The notes beneath the pieces are model-generated. The model had not been told where the DNA came from. It saw only the letters and a list, made by a program, of their open reading frames with translations, and ran no database searches. The translations under genes and the position numbers were made by a program. A stretch of 43,671 nt of DNA from Aquibacillus salsiterrae (lineage in GTDB: Bacteria; Bacillota; Bacilli; Bacillales; Amphibacillaceae), in assembly GCF_028416595.1 (NCBI RefSeq), contig NZ_JAMQKC010000024.1:1-43671 (forward strand), in the 5' to 3' direction. Below, piece after piece: positions 8,346 to 16,542 of the stretch; the stretch's first letter is position 1, and each line of letters begins with the position of its first letter.

Positions 8346-8400
8346 AAGAAAAGCGCAAGGCGCCCTGGAAGACTAAGGCAGGCTACGAAGTGGAGCACAA
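8346..8400 (+). repeat. Hairpin repeat R, copy 3 (left end only)
   Basis: It has AAGAAAAGCGCAAGGCGCC and a following segment shared with the copy at 16356 (GACTAAGGCAGGC). The right end (TTGGATCTTTTTATA) is absent. It starts within 10 bp of the ChrB-like stop codon. Confidence 0.65.
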
Positions 8401-8434
8401 TTGACTACCGGTTGACCGTTGGTGTATGAAATAA

Positions 8435-8470
8435 GGCACTATAAAAAGACAACCGTCTATCTATAGTGCC
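8435..8470. terminator. Hairpin terminator between ChrB-like and GH4 genes
   Basis: The 9-bp stem GGCACTATA / TATAGTGCC has an inner AGAC / GTCT pair. It lies downstream of the converging GH4 gene. The T-rich flank is short (TTATTTC on the minus strand). Confidence 0.6.
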
Positions 8471-8531
8471 TAGCATTAATTCATGGCACTAACTAAAGAG
8501 CTACTTGTCTTTACTCCTAGTGTTTACACTC

Positions 8532-10034
8532 TTAACGACTAGCAGGTCGTTGTTTTGCTTTATCTGATTCGCTAGCATTTTTGTTTGCTGCTTCTCGGTC
8601 CTGCGCCATTTCCTCCACGGTTTTTACTTTTAACCGTGCTGCACCACGATAATCTTTTGTTGGTAATAAATCTCCTTGTTCCAAGCGTTCTTTTGCTTCA
8701 TGAATTGCGACGGAATACTGTGGTAACCATTCCGCTTGCTCCACTAATAATTCATCAACCATTTGCCAAATCTCTTTCGGATTACAAACAGCACCAACTA
8801 GTGGGTCCATCATCATCGCTTGGCGGAGCAATTGATCATCACCGTGCACAGCCGCTTCTACAGCTAACCGTTGCACAGAAATACTAACGTTGCATACAGC
8901 TGCACATCCGATTGGCAACTCACCAACATGTGGCATGCTAATCCCATTTCGATCGACATATCCAGGTGCTTCAATAATTGCATCATCAGGGAGATTTGAA
9001 ATGACACCATTATTGACAACATTAAAATGACCTCGATACACACGCCCAGTTTCTAGGCCCTCTACAATGTAAGAGCCGTGTTCCTCACCACGATTCTCAA
9101 GCTTATATGCCAATGGCGGCTCTTTTAACCAGTTTGGAAAATCCGTCTCAAACCAGTTTCTTCCTTCCGTACAAACCCGTAAGTAACCGCCAGTCTCCCC
9201 ATTGATCCAAGAACCTAAGTCAATCCATTCCTTGATTTCTTCTGGGCGCTTTCGGTACCAAGGTACATATTCACTCAAGTGTCCATTTGATTCGGTGCTG
9301 TAATATCCGAATCGGCGAAGCATATCGATTCTAACTTTCTCTGTTTTACTATACTCTGGATGATTTTCGAATGCTTTTAATAGACGTCCGGTCATATCCT
9401 CACCATTGTGCCCAACCTTTATATACCATGTCTGATGGTTAATCCCGGCACAAATTATATCAATTTCCTCTTTTTCTTTTCCAAGTACGTTAGCAATTTG
9501 CCGATGTCCACCTTGTACCCCATGACAAAGTCCAATCGTGTTAACCCCACCATACTTTTTACACGCCCACGTCAACATTGCCATTGGATTGGCATAGTTT
9601 AATAGAAGGCAATCTTTTTCAGCAACTTCTCGAATATCCTTACAAATATCAAGCATCACAGCAATACCACGCTGCCCATACATGATGCCCCCTGCACTCA
9701 GAGTATCACCAACGCATTGATCTACTCCATATTTCAAAGGAATTTCAATATCCTTTTCAAACGCCTCTAATCCACCAATACGAACGACATTAAAAATATA
9801 TCTTGCACCCTTTAATGCTTCTCGACGGTCAACGGTTGATTGAATCGTAATTGACAACCCGTTCCAATCAATATCACGTTGACAGAGCTGCGTCACCATA
9901 TCTAAGTTCTTTTGATTTATGTCGGTAAACGCAACTTCAACGTCGTTAAACTCTGGAACAGCCAGTAAATCTCTCAAAAGCCCCCTCGTAAACCCGATAC
10001 TCCCTGCACCTATAAACGCAATTTTAAATGACAC
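8532..10034 (-). CDS. melA: Glycoside hydrolase family 4 alpha-galactosidase (MelA-like)
   Basis: This is a 500-residue GH4 enzyme. The family uses NAD+ and a divalent metal to cleave glycosides by an oxidation-elimination route. Seen here are the Rossmann motif IGAGSIGF at residues 8-15, the SAGGIMYG loop, NYANPMAMLTWA, the metal-ligand motif GLCHGVQGGH and GINHQTWY. The order and spacing match MelA better than the phospho-glucosidase members. Residues beyond about 450 form a charged tail (ESDKAKQRPASR) longer than in typical 430-450-residue MelA. The start is GTG at 10034 with GGGAGGGG 4 nt before it. A cre-like site 35-48 bp upstream suggests catabolite repression. No sugar transporter lies next to it. 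Alpha-galacturonidase activity (LplD-like) is the main alternative. Confidence 0.85.
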   Translation of the reverse strand: MSFKIAFIGAGSIGFTRGLLRDLLAVPEFNDVEVAFTDINQKNLDMVTQLCQRDIDWNGLSITIQSTVDRREALKGARYIFNVVRIGGLEAFEKDIEIPLKYGVDQCVGDTLSAGGIMYGQRGIAVMLDICKDIREVAEKDCLLLNYANPMAMLTWACKKYGGVNTIGLCHGVQGGHRQIANVLGKEKEEIDIICAGINHQTWYIKVGHNGEDMTGRLLKAFENHPEYSKTEKVRIDMLRRFGYYSTESNGHLSEYVPWYRKRPEEIKEWIDLGSWINGETGGYLRVCTEGRNWFETDFPNWLKEPPLAYKLENRGEEHGSYIVEGLETGRVYRGHFNVVNNGVISNLPDDAIIEAPGYVDRNGISMPHVGELPIGCAAVCNVSISVQRLAVEAAVHGDDQLLRQAMMMDPLVGAVCNPKEIWQMVDELLVEQAEWLPQYSVAIHEAKERLEQGDLLPTKDYRGAARLKVKTVEEMAQDREAANKNASESDKAKQRPASR

Positions 10035-10068
10035 AATACCCCTCCCAATATACTATCCTTTTGAAAAT

Positions 10069-10082
10069 TGTAAGCGCTTAAT
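10069..10082 (-). promoter_or_regulatory. cre-like (CcpA) site upstream of the GH4 gene
   Basis: TGTAAGCGCTTAAT matches the catabolite-responsive element core TGTAARCGYTTWCA except at the last two bases. Its centre is about 40 bp upstream of the start codon, where it could block or overlap the promoter. Confidence 0.55.
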
Positions 10083-10207
10083 TTACGATTGTCAATTTAA
10101 CAAGATTTTGTTACGCGCCGATTTGATAAAATTCCTTGTCTTTATCCTTTCTCTCGTCACATAAATATCTAACTATTAGAATTAAAAAAACAGATTTTAA
10201 GTAACGT

Positions 10208-10669
10208 TTACAGGTGGTAGACACTGTTAACATTCCTGTTGTTGCAGCTGGAGGGATTATGGATGGAAGAGGATTAATGACTTGTATTTGCCTAGGAGCC
10301 AAGGGTGTACAAATGGGGACAGCTTTCGTCACATGTACAGAAAGTGGTGCAAATAGACTACATAAAGAAGCGATTCTAAATGCTGATGAAGACCAGACTA
10401 TTTTAACACGATCATTTTCAGGTAAATGGGCAAGAGCAATTAAAAACAAATTTGTTATCGACATGCAGGAATATGAAACACTTTTACCAGACTTTCCTAT
10501 TCAAAATACGTTAACTAAAGATATTAGAAAATCTTCTGCGTTACAAAATAACCAGGATTTCATGTCTCTATGGTCTGGCCAAAGCCCAAGGTTAGCCAGA
10601 AGCCAGACGGTTGAATCATTGATGAAAAGTATTATTGCTGAAGCTACAAAAATAAAATTAGATATATAA
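10208..10669 (+). pseudogene. Nitronate monooxygenase, C-terminal remnant
   Basis: The frame reads VVDTVNIPVVAAGGIMDGRG, then LGAKGVQMGTAFVTCTES. This is the FMN phosphate-binding half of 2-nitropropane dioxygenase / nitronate monooxygenases, which are about 350 residues long. Only about 153 C-terminal codons remain. Immediately upstream the frame meets a TAA at 10202, and the sequence switches to the promoter region of the GH4 gene, so about 190 N-terminal codons are lost by deletion. There is no ribosome site at the GTG at 10214. The remaining frame is open to its natural stop, so decay is probably recent. Confidence 0.8.
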
Positions 10670-11146
10670 TAGTTGCCAGAAAAATCGGTGTTAGGCACTA
10701 GTGACAACCACTAAGAAGAAACAGAAGTATAATGGTACTAAAGGATCGTTCCAAACCGAAACAAACTTATCCCCCCCATAAACTTATCTATCAATATTTA
10801 TTCTAGAGGGGATTAAATATGATTAATCTCGCAATAAGCTCATCTTTTTGATCCATGCATTTTCCCTAACATTTTAGACGATTATTCTATTTATTCTTTG
10901 AGAAAAACGGGTGTATAGCACCAGGGCACCAGCATATCTTTTTAACAAGCTAATAGATATCTTTAATTAGACGTATAATTATTCTTGGAATAAAAAGTAG
11001 AACTCTCACTATGATTTCAAACAAAATAGAATCACGTATTTCAATAAAAATCCCTCTGATAATTCTGCCTTTTTTCACCAAGCAACCCCTCGCACACTCC
11101 AATTTCCACTTCTTATATAAAACCTAGTTCACTTTATATCTACTTA
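10670..11146. other. Intergenic region, no gene seen
   Basis: This AT-rich stretch has frequent stops in all frames. No RNA gene, intact ORF or terminator could be recognised. It separates the nitronate monooxygenase remnant from a small membrane protein gene that may also be broken, so it may be deletion debris. Confidence 0.5.
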
Positions 11147-11425
11147 TTACCAGAATATAAAAATTGTTATAAACCAAATAATTGCAAGATCAAAGTCCAC
11201 TATATATTTCCACTTATCATCTTTTTTTAAATAACTTTCTAGACCATCTATGAGGGAAGTAAATCCTCCAAAAATAAATGCCAATCTTAAAAAACCGAAA
11301 TCTAATCCATTGATAATACTTATTACAAAGATGATACCGAAAGAAATCATTACTATCATTCTTATTGCTTTAAATAATTTGGTGCTTTCTCTTTTCTCAA
11401 AAAACAACCCGATTACATCCACCAC
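11147..11425 (-). CDS. Small hypothetical membrane protein (possibly with a lost start codon)
   Basis: This is 92 residues from GTG at 11425, with two or three hydrophobic segments (MIVMISFGIIFVISII, LRLAFIFGGF, LAIIWFITIFIF). It vaguely resembles DUF4181-type small Bacillus membrane proteins, but this is not secure. The GTG has no ribosome site. The frame stays open 13 codons further up to an ATT at 11464, which is preceded by AGGAG with a 6-nt spacer, exactly where an ATG would be expected. Either an ATT start is used or an ATG has mutated. The function is unknown. Confidence 0.45.
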   Translation of the reverse strand: MVDVIGLFFEKRESTKLFKAIRMIVMISFGIIFVISIINGLDFGFLRLAFIFGGFTSLIDGLESYLKKDDKWKYIVDFDLAIIWFITIFIFW

Positions 11426-11547
11426 CTGAAAAAGATACTTTTTGACACCAAAACTTTTATAAATTTAATTCTCCTATCTTAGTTATATACTACAATACAA
11501 TGATTTCAACTTCATCATCAATAAAATATTAATAAGTTTTTAAAGCC

Positions 11548-11973
11548 TTATCGCTTTATTAATACAGATAAGTCACCCTCAAAAACTTTTTCTTCTTGAT
11601 CATTAAAAGTTGATAATAATACAGTAACGATACCTGAATCACTTTTTGTTGTTTTTTTATCAATAACCTCAACAGAAAGATGGAGCTCATCTCCAGGGTA
11701 AACTGGCTTGGTAAATTTAACATTATTCATTTGTGTTCCAGCAATTACATCGTCACCATACCAGCCTTCTTCAACCCACAGTTTAAATGAAATGGCAAGT
11801 GTATGTATGCCAGAAGCAATGATCCCATTAAACCTTCCCTTATTAGCCTTTTCCTCATCCACATGCAAATACTGTGGATCAAATTCACCGGCAAACCTCA
11901 TAATATTCTCTTTTGTTAATTGAAACGATTTAGTTTGATACACCTGTCCAATTGTAAACTGATCAAATTTCAT
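11548..11973 (-). CDS. MaoC-family hot-dog dehydratase
   Basis: This 141-residue single hot-dog domain has the MaoC/(R)-specific enoyl-CoA hydratase motif FAGEFDPQYLHVDEEKA, with the catalytic Asp and His, followed by GIIASGIHTLAISFKLW. Such enzymes hydrate enoyl-CoA or act as hydroxyacyl dehydratases. No fatty-acid operon surrounds it. ATG at 11973 is preferred over TTG at 11976 because GAGGTG gives the better spacing. It is a single gene, with no clear terminator seen. Confidence 0.88.
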   Translation of the reverse strand: MKFDQFTIGQVYQTKSFQLTKENIMRFAGEFDPQYLHVDEEKANKGRFNGIIASGIHTLAISFKLWVEEGWYGDDVIAGTQMNNVKFTKPVYPGDELHLSVEVIDKKTTKSDSGIVTVLLSTFNDQEEKVFEGDLSVLIKR

Positions 11974-12074
11974 CAAGACACCTCTGTTTTAGTTGTACTA
12001 ATTTTTTTTGTACCACTATTTTAATTGATACGTTCGACAGACACCAGATTCTTGTCTATACTGTTTAATCCATA

Positions 12075-12102
12075 CAAAAAATCCCCCTTAAGAAAAGGAG
12101 GA
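12075..12102 (-). terminator. Terminator of the FMN reductase gene
   Basis: On the minus strand TCCTCCTT pairs with AAGGGGGA (7 of 8 pairs), followed by a run of six T. It lies about 10 bp after the stop codon. Confidence 0.7.
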
Positions 12103-12111
12103 CCTGTAATC

Positions 12112-12663
12112 TTATCTTAATGTTTTCATTGCCTTACTCCATGCAATTACTTGATCTAGCATAGTATTAACAGAGTCTACATGGAAATCAGCAGGTTTAA
12201 AGACGCTAAAATTTTCAAAATCAGTAAACAAGGAAATAGATACCTGGGCACGAACGTCAGCTACTTGTAGTTCCCCCATAATAAGTCGCAAGTTTTCTAC
12301 AGCTCTTGTGCCACCAACACTACCGATCCCAACAAAACCAGCTGCCTTATTGTTCCATTCTTTATATATGTAGTCAATAGCATTCTTTAATGCACCACTT
12401 GTTCCATGGTTATATTCTGGTGTAACAAAGACAAAGCCATCAAATGAATCAATTTTTGCAGCCCATTTTTTTGTATGGTCATTTGCATATTGACCCATTG
12501 ATGGTGGTACAGCTTCATCAAGTAGTGGTAGATTATAATCAGCAATATCAACTAGTTCAAATTCTGCATCATTTCTTTTTTGTGCTAATTCATAAACCCA
12601 TTTTGCAACAGCTTCTGAATTACGTCCCGGACGTGTACTTCCAACAATAACTGCTATCTTCAT
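12112..12663 (-). CDS. NADPH-dependent FMN reductase (flavodoxin-like)
   Basis: This 183-residue flavodoxin-fold protein has an FMN phosphate loop GSTRPGRNSE at residues 8-17 and the family motif TPEYNHGTSGALKNAID, which contacts the isoalloxazine ring. GSVGGTRAVENLR follows. Such enzymes reduce quinones, azo dyes or chromate with NAD(P)H. It starts with ATG at 12663 behind GGAGG. An inverted repeat strongly resembling the MhqR operator of Bacillus quinone-stress genes lies 67-90 bp upstream, pointing to induction by quinones or catechols. Confidence 0.9.
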   Translation of the reverse strand: MKIAVIVGSTRPGRNSEAVAKWVYELAQKRNDAEFELVDIADYNLPLLDEAVPPSMGQYANDHTKKWAAKIDSFDGFVFVTPEYNHGTSGALKNAIDYIYKEWNNKAAGFVGIGSVGGTRAVENLRLIMGELQVADVRAQVSISLFTDFENFSVFKPADFHVDSVNTMLDQVIAWSKAMKTLR

Positions 12664-12729
12664 AGTATAGATTTTCCTCCATTTTTTTGGTTAATTTTCC
12701 TTAAAGTTATGGATTATTTACCTCACTCC

Positions 12730-12753
12730 ATATATCTCGAAGGTGAGATATAT
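12730..12753 (-). promoter_or_regulatory. MhqR-like operator
   Basis: ATATATCTC (12730-12738) and GAGATATAT (12745-12753) form a perfect 9-bp inverted repeat around GAAGGT. The core TATCTCGA...GAGATA resembles the MhqR operator described for azoreductase and mhq genes in B. subtilis. It precedes an FMN reductase gene, the kind of target expected. Confidence 0.55.
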
Positions 12754-12816
12754 ATTAATATAACCATATACCATTTGTCAATTATACTGATTTTCCTTGT
12801 TTGTATTGGATGATAT

Positions 12817-13977
12817 CTAGCTAGTTGCTAACGGAACGGCACCCTCAATCCCAGCTGAACCGAGCATTGGGGCAATTAAGGAAGACGTAATGACAAGTGC
12901 AGCGGTGGAAGAACCTTGTGCTGTTTTTAAAGCAGCTGCAACAAGGAATGGAATCAACAAGAATAAAACACCACCAAATAATCCACCAGACGCAAGTCCT
13001 TCAATAACACCGGCAATGTCTGTGTTTTTTATTACTCCGCCAAAGGCACCACCGGCTCCTGTAATTAACAAGATTGGGGCCGAATCCGTTATTCCTTTGC
13101 CTACCCAATTCGTTAACGTTTCTTCATCTAATTTAGGCAATAATGAGAAAGATGCGAAAATACCGATAATTAAAGCAACTGTTGGCGAACCTAGAAAAAT
13201 AAGAACGTTTCCAAAAGTTCCCTCAACACCAATAAACTTCACAAACGATCCAAGTGCAATTAATACAATCGGTAAGACAATCGGTAAAAAGGATTTAAAT
13301 GTAGATGGTAGTGTTCCAAACGATTTTATAATTTCATCGTAGTCAATACTTTTCCCATCATCTTCCACTTCAATTTTCGACCCAACTCTAGTAGCCCATA
13401 GATAACCAACGATTACGGCTGGAATGGAAACGAGTAAACCAATACCAATAATAGTTCCAAGATAATCTGTCGCACCAATGTTACCAGCGGCAGCAATTGG
13501 ACCAGGTGTCGGTGGTACTAACGTATGGGTTGCATAGAGACCAGTTGCTAAAGCAACAGACATTGAAGCAACAGCAACCTTAGCCCGTTTTGCCAATGCC
13601 TTCTTTAAACTAGAAAGAATGACAAAGGCCGAATCACAGAAAACAGGAATGGAGACAATGTATCCGATTATTGACATGGCAAGCTGTGGTCGTTTTGGAC
13701 CAACAACGCGAAGAACTACCTCGGCCATCCGCAGCGCCGCACCTGATTTTTCTAAAATGGTTCCAATAATGGTTCCGGAAACGATTACAATTCCAATATA
13801 GCTCATCAAGCCACCGAAACCATTATTAATATTGTCAACTATGTCCATTAAAGGCATGCCCGAAGTAATCCCGATAAAAAAAGCACCTAATAATAATGAT
13901 AAAAACGGATGCAATTTAAATTTTGCTGTTGCAACAACGACGAGTAGAACACCAATTGTTAAAATGACAAATAACAA
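12817..13977 (-). CDS. gntP: GntP-family gluconate/glycerate:H+ symporter, C-terminally truncated
   Basis: This is a 386-residue multi-span membrane protein with GntP-family motifs: SIPVFCDSAFVIL, LVPPTPGPIAAAGNIG and GAGGAFGGVIK. Intact members are about 440-450 residues long and continue after the APMLGSAGIEGA segment with a conserved SHVNDS(G/Y)FW motif and further spans. Here the frame stops right after AVPLATS and no GntP-like sequence follows in any frame, so about 60 residues are missing, probably by a deletion near 12815. The start is TTG at 13977 with GAGGGGG 8 nt upstream. It follows glxK by 15 bp, so this was a glycerate-uptake operon. Transport activity is doubtful. Confidence 0.8.
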   Translation of the reverse strand: MLFVILTIGVLLVVVATAKFKLHPFLSLLLGAFFIGITSGMPLMDIVDNINNGFGGLMSYIGIVIVSGTIIGTILEKSGAALRMAEVVLRVVGPKRPQLAMSIIGYIVSIPVFCDSAFVILSSLKKALAKRAKVAVASMSVALATGLYATHTLVPPTPGPIAAAGNIGATDYLGTIIGIGLLVSIPAVIVGYLWATRVGSKIEVEDDGKSIDYDEIIKSFGTLPSTFKSFLPIVLPIVLIALGSFVKFIGVEGTFGNVLIFLGSPTVALIIGIFASFSLLPKLDEETLTNWVGKGITDSAPILLITGAGGAFGGVIKNTDIAGVIEGLASGGLFGGVLFLLIPFLVAAALKTAQGSSTAALVITSSLIAPMLGSAGIEGAVPLATS

Positions 13978-13992
13978 TGAAATAACCCCCTC

Positions 13993-15135
13993 TTAAGATG
14001 ATTTAATACCTTGCAAATAAACTCTTACTACTTGCTCTGCTGCTAATTCTAAAAGTTCTTCCCCCTGCTCCATTGCTTCTGTTAAAGTCATAGGCTTATT
14101 GACAATACTATGAATTGCACTAATCCCATATTCATATAGCACCTCAATTCCTGTCCCAATCGAACCGGCAAGAACAAAGACTGGAATACCTTCTTGTTTG
14201 GCTGCTTCAGCTACACCCATCGGGGTCTTACCAGAGGCAGTTTGAAAATCAATCTGACCTTCCCCAGTAAAGACAAGCTCAGCATCCGATAATTGTTCCC
14301 TTAACCCCGTGTATTCGATTACAATATCAATACCACGTTGTGTTTTTGCAGGAAAAAATGCTTGGAACGCTCCGCCAATCCCACCAGCAGCGCCTGCACC
14401 GGCCTTGTCATGGAGGCGGATGCCATTCTTCCTCTCAACCAAATCTGCCCACTTTGTTAAATACGTATCTAATACCTGTACCATTTCTGGTGTCGCACCC
14501 TTTTGTGGTCCGAATACGTGGGAGGCACCATTTTGGCCGATGAGTGGGTTTTGGACATCTGAGGCGATTAGAAACTCCATCTTAGCAATCCGCGGGTCAA
14601 ACGCTTGATCATCAATGGTGACAATCTGGCTTAATTGGTTAGCACCAAGCCCTACCTCTTGCCCGTTTTCATCAAGCAGCTTCATCCCTAGTGCTTGGAG
14701 CATACCAATCCCACCATCATTCGTAGCACTTCCCCCAATAGCCAAAATAAATTTCTTACAGCCGTCATCCAATGCCTTTTTAATCAATTGTCCCGTTCCA
14801 TATGTTGTTGCTAGCAATGGATCACGCTCTGATTCTAACAAGAGATCAAGGCCAGATGCACTTGCCATTTCAATTACACATGTAACACCATCGCCCAAAA
14901 TGCCATATTGGGCTGTAACAGGCCTATGAAGGGGACCAACCACCTCTACCTTTACCTTCGTTCCATTTGTTGCGGCAACAAGGCTATCCATTGTCCCTTC
15001 ACCGCCGTCTCCTAAAGGAATGAGACATGTGTCTGCATCAGGAAGCACCTTCTTGATACCTCGGGCAATTGATAAAGCAGCAGCTTTTGCCGAGACACTC
15101 CCTTTGAATGAGTCGGGAGCAATCACAAATTTCAT
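13993..15135 (-). CDS. glxK: Glycerate kinase (GlxK/GarK type)
   Basis: This 380-residue class II glycerate kinase phosphorylates D-glycerate. Landmarks are APDSFKGSVSA at the N-terminus, PLGDGGEGT near residue 42, IGGSATNDGG(I/M)GML and GAGAAGGIGGA, then VFTGEGQID and LAGSIG. It begins with ATG at 15135 behind AGGGGTG. A cre site lies 19-32 bp upstream, so catabolite repression is likely. It is the first gene of an operon with gntP, and the divergent CdaR-type activator 157 bp away is the likely inducer-sensing regulator. Length and motifs are complete. Confidence 0.93.
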   Translation of the reverse strand: MKFVIAPDSFKGSVSAKAAALSIARGIKKVLPDADTCLIPLGDGGEGTMDSLVAATNGTKVKVEVVGPLHRPVTAQYGILGDGVTCVIEMASASGLDLLLESERDPLLATTYGTGQLIKKALDDGCKKFILAIGGSATNDGGIGMLQALGMKLLDENGQEVGLGANQLSQIVTIDDQAFDPRIAKMEFLIASDVQNPLIGQNGASHVFGPQKGATPEMVQVLDTYLTKWADLVERKNGIRLHDKAGAGAAGGIGGAFQAFFPAKTQRGIDIVIEYTGLREQLSDAELVFTGEGQIDFQTASGKTPMGVAEAAKQEGIPVFVLAGSIGTGIEVLYEYGISAIHSIVNKPMTLTEAMEQGEELLELAAEQVVRVYLQGIKSS

Positions 15136-15153
15136 GTTTTTTCACCCCTATTT

Positions 15154-15167
15154 TAAAAGCGCTTACA
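15154..15167 (-). promoter_or_regulatory. cre (CcpA) site upstream of glxK
   Basis: On the minus strand TGTAAGCGCTTTTA is close to the cre consensus, with the central AAGCGCTT palindrome. It lies 19 bp upstream of the glxK start codon, a position that would block transcription. Confidence 0.65.
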
Positions 15168-15292
15168 AAACTGTATATTCATTATAGATGGCTATAGTAT
15201 TATGTGTCATCGGTTACATAAAACAAATTTAATCTGTTTTTACACTTATTTTTTGTATACTATAACTATATAAGGGTATAAGGAGGTTGGAC

Positions 15293-16351
15293 ATGCTAAC
15301 AACGGAAATCGCCAATGAAATTGTTAAACAAACAATGGTACGCTTAAATCGAAACATTAACATCATGGACCAAAGTGGAAAGATAATTGCTTCCGGTAAC
15401 CAGCAACGAATCGGCCACATTCATGAGGGCTCACTCGAAGTTTTGCAAACCGGAAAAACGGTTGTTTTAAAAGAAGGAACCAATTGGAGGGGGGCACTAC
15501 CGGGGATCAATTTGCCGATTGAATTTCAAAATAAGATTATTGGTGTGATTGGGATAACAGGAAATCCTACTGATATAAGTGAATTCGGGGAACTAACTAA
15601 AATGATAACGGAAATGATGGTTCACCAGGCATTCTGGGCAAACAAAGTGGAGTCAAAACAACGCATTAAAGAGATGGTTTTTGAGGAATTGCTTCATGGC
15701 AGAAAGAGTGAACAGCGACTAGCCTATTTAAACATCGATTTAAAGGAACCATTCCATGTTGGGGTTATGGAAATTGGGGAAACAAAGCTAAATATGCTTC
15801 GTCTTATCCAAATGATCGAAGAATCGCTTGGACCGAACTCACTTGTTGGCTTTTCAGGAGCGAATCGTTTATTTCTTTTGTTTTCAGGAAAAGCAAGTGC
15901 TGACGTAAACGAACAGACAATGAAGGTAAGAGACATACTTGAAAAACGAGAGATCTCATCGCGGATTGGTCTCGGATCGTCTGTGATGGGGGTAGATCTC
16001 ATCTGCCAGTCTCATGAACAAGCAACAAACGCACTTATGTTTGGACAAAGGGACAGAACAATTACTAGGTATGAAGAAATTGAAATCAACGCACTACTAA
16101 GCCAATTATCTGATCAAGAGACAACTCATTTTACCCATCGCATTTTAGGAAGCCTTCCTGAAAAATGGATAGATACCCTTTCTGTCTTTTTTCAAATGAA
16201 CCAAAATATCGGGGCAAGTGCAGAAAGCCTTTTTATCCATAGGAACACGATGATTTATCGCCTTAAACAGATCAAAGAACAAACAGGCCTTGATCCACAA
16301 AACTTCCAAGATGCAGTGACATTACAAATCGCCATATGGATGAGGAACTAG
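15293..16351 (+). CDS. cdaR: CdaR-family sugar-diacid/glycerate transcriptional regulator
   Basis: This is a 352-residue regulator. The N-terminal diacid-recognition domain covers about residues 1-130 (EIANEIVKQTMVRLNRNINI, then MDQSGKIIASG). A degenerate GGDEF-like middle follows, then a PucR/CdaR-type C-terminal helix-turn-helix (IGASAESLFIHRNTMIYRL). The ATG at 15293 is preferred because AAGGAGG ends 6 nt before it. It is divergent from glxK-gntP, the arrangement seen for CdaR/SdaR that activate glycerate and galactarate genes. A full hairpin repeat begins 5 bp after its stop codon. Confidence 0.9.
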   Translation: MLTTEIANEIVKQTMVRLNRNINIMDQSGKIIASGNQQRIGHIHEGSLEVLQTGKTVVLKEGTNWRGALPGINLPIEFQNKIIGVIGITGNPTDISEFGELTKMITEMMVHQAFWANKVESKQRIKEMVFEELLHGRKSEQRLAYLNIDLKEPFHVGVMEIGETKLNMLRLIQMIEESLGPNSLVGFSGANRLFLLFSGKASADVNEQTMKVRDILEKREISSRIGLGSSVMGVDLICQSHEQATNALMFGQRDRTITRYEEIEINALLSQLSDQETTHFTHRILGSLPEKWIDTLSVFFQMNQNIGASAESLFIHRNTMIYRLKQIKEQTGLDPQNFQDAVTLQIAIWMRN

Positions 16352-16355
16352 GGAC

Positions 16356-16498
16356 GAAAAGCGCAGGGCGCCTTGCTAGACTAAGGCAGGCATAAGACAA
16401 GCTCTGACGTGGCGGTCTTTGCCACACAACTTATGACCCCGAGGGGCTAGGAAGCGGAGTGGACAGCTCTTGGATCTTTTTATACTTTTTTATCTTAT
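16356..16498 (+). repeat. Hairpin repeat R, copy 4 (full length)
   Basis: About 143 bp, from GAAAAGCGCAGGGCGCC to CTCTTGGATCTTTTTATAC. It holds nested inverted repeats: CATAAG...CTTATG and GTGGC...GCCAC with GGTCTTT in the loop, then CCCGAGGGGCTAGG. It starts 5 bp after the cdaR stop. Its arms differ in sequence from copies 5 and 6, while the ends are conserved. Confidence 0.75.
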
Positions 16499-16505
16499 AA
16501 AAATA

Positions 16506-16535
16506 GGCAACTTGGTATTATCGCCAAGTTGCCTT
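16506..16535. terminator. Bidirectional terminator between cdaR and the oxidoreductase gene
   Basis: The perfect 11-bp stem AGGCAACTTGG / CCAAGTTGCCT has an 8-nt loop and T- or A-rich flanks. It lies between two convergent genes. Confidence 0.8.
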
Positions 16536-16542
16536 CATTCAC

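Noticed and set aside
11571-13342. Plus-strand frames opposite the MaoC, FMN reductase and GntP genes
   Set aside because: They are antisense shadows without start signals.
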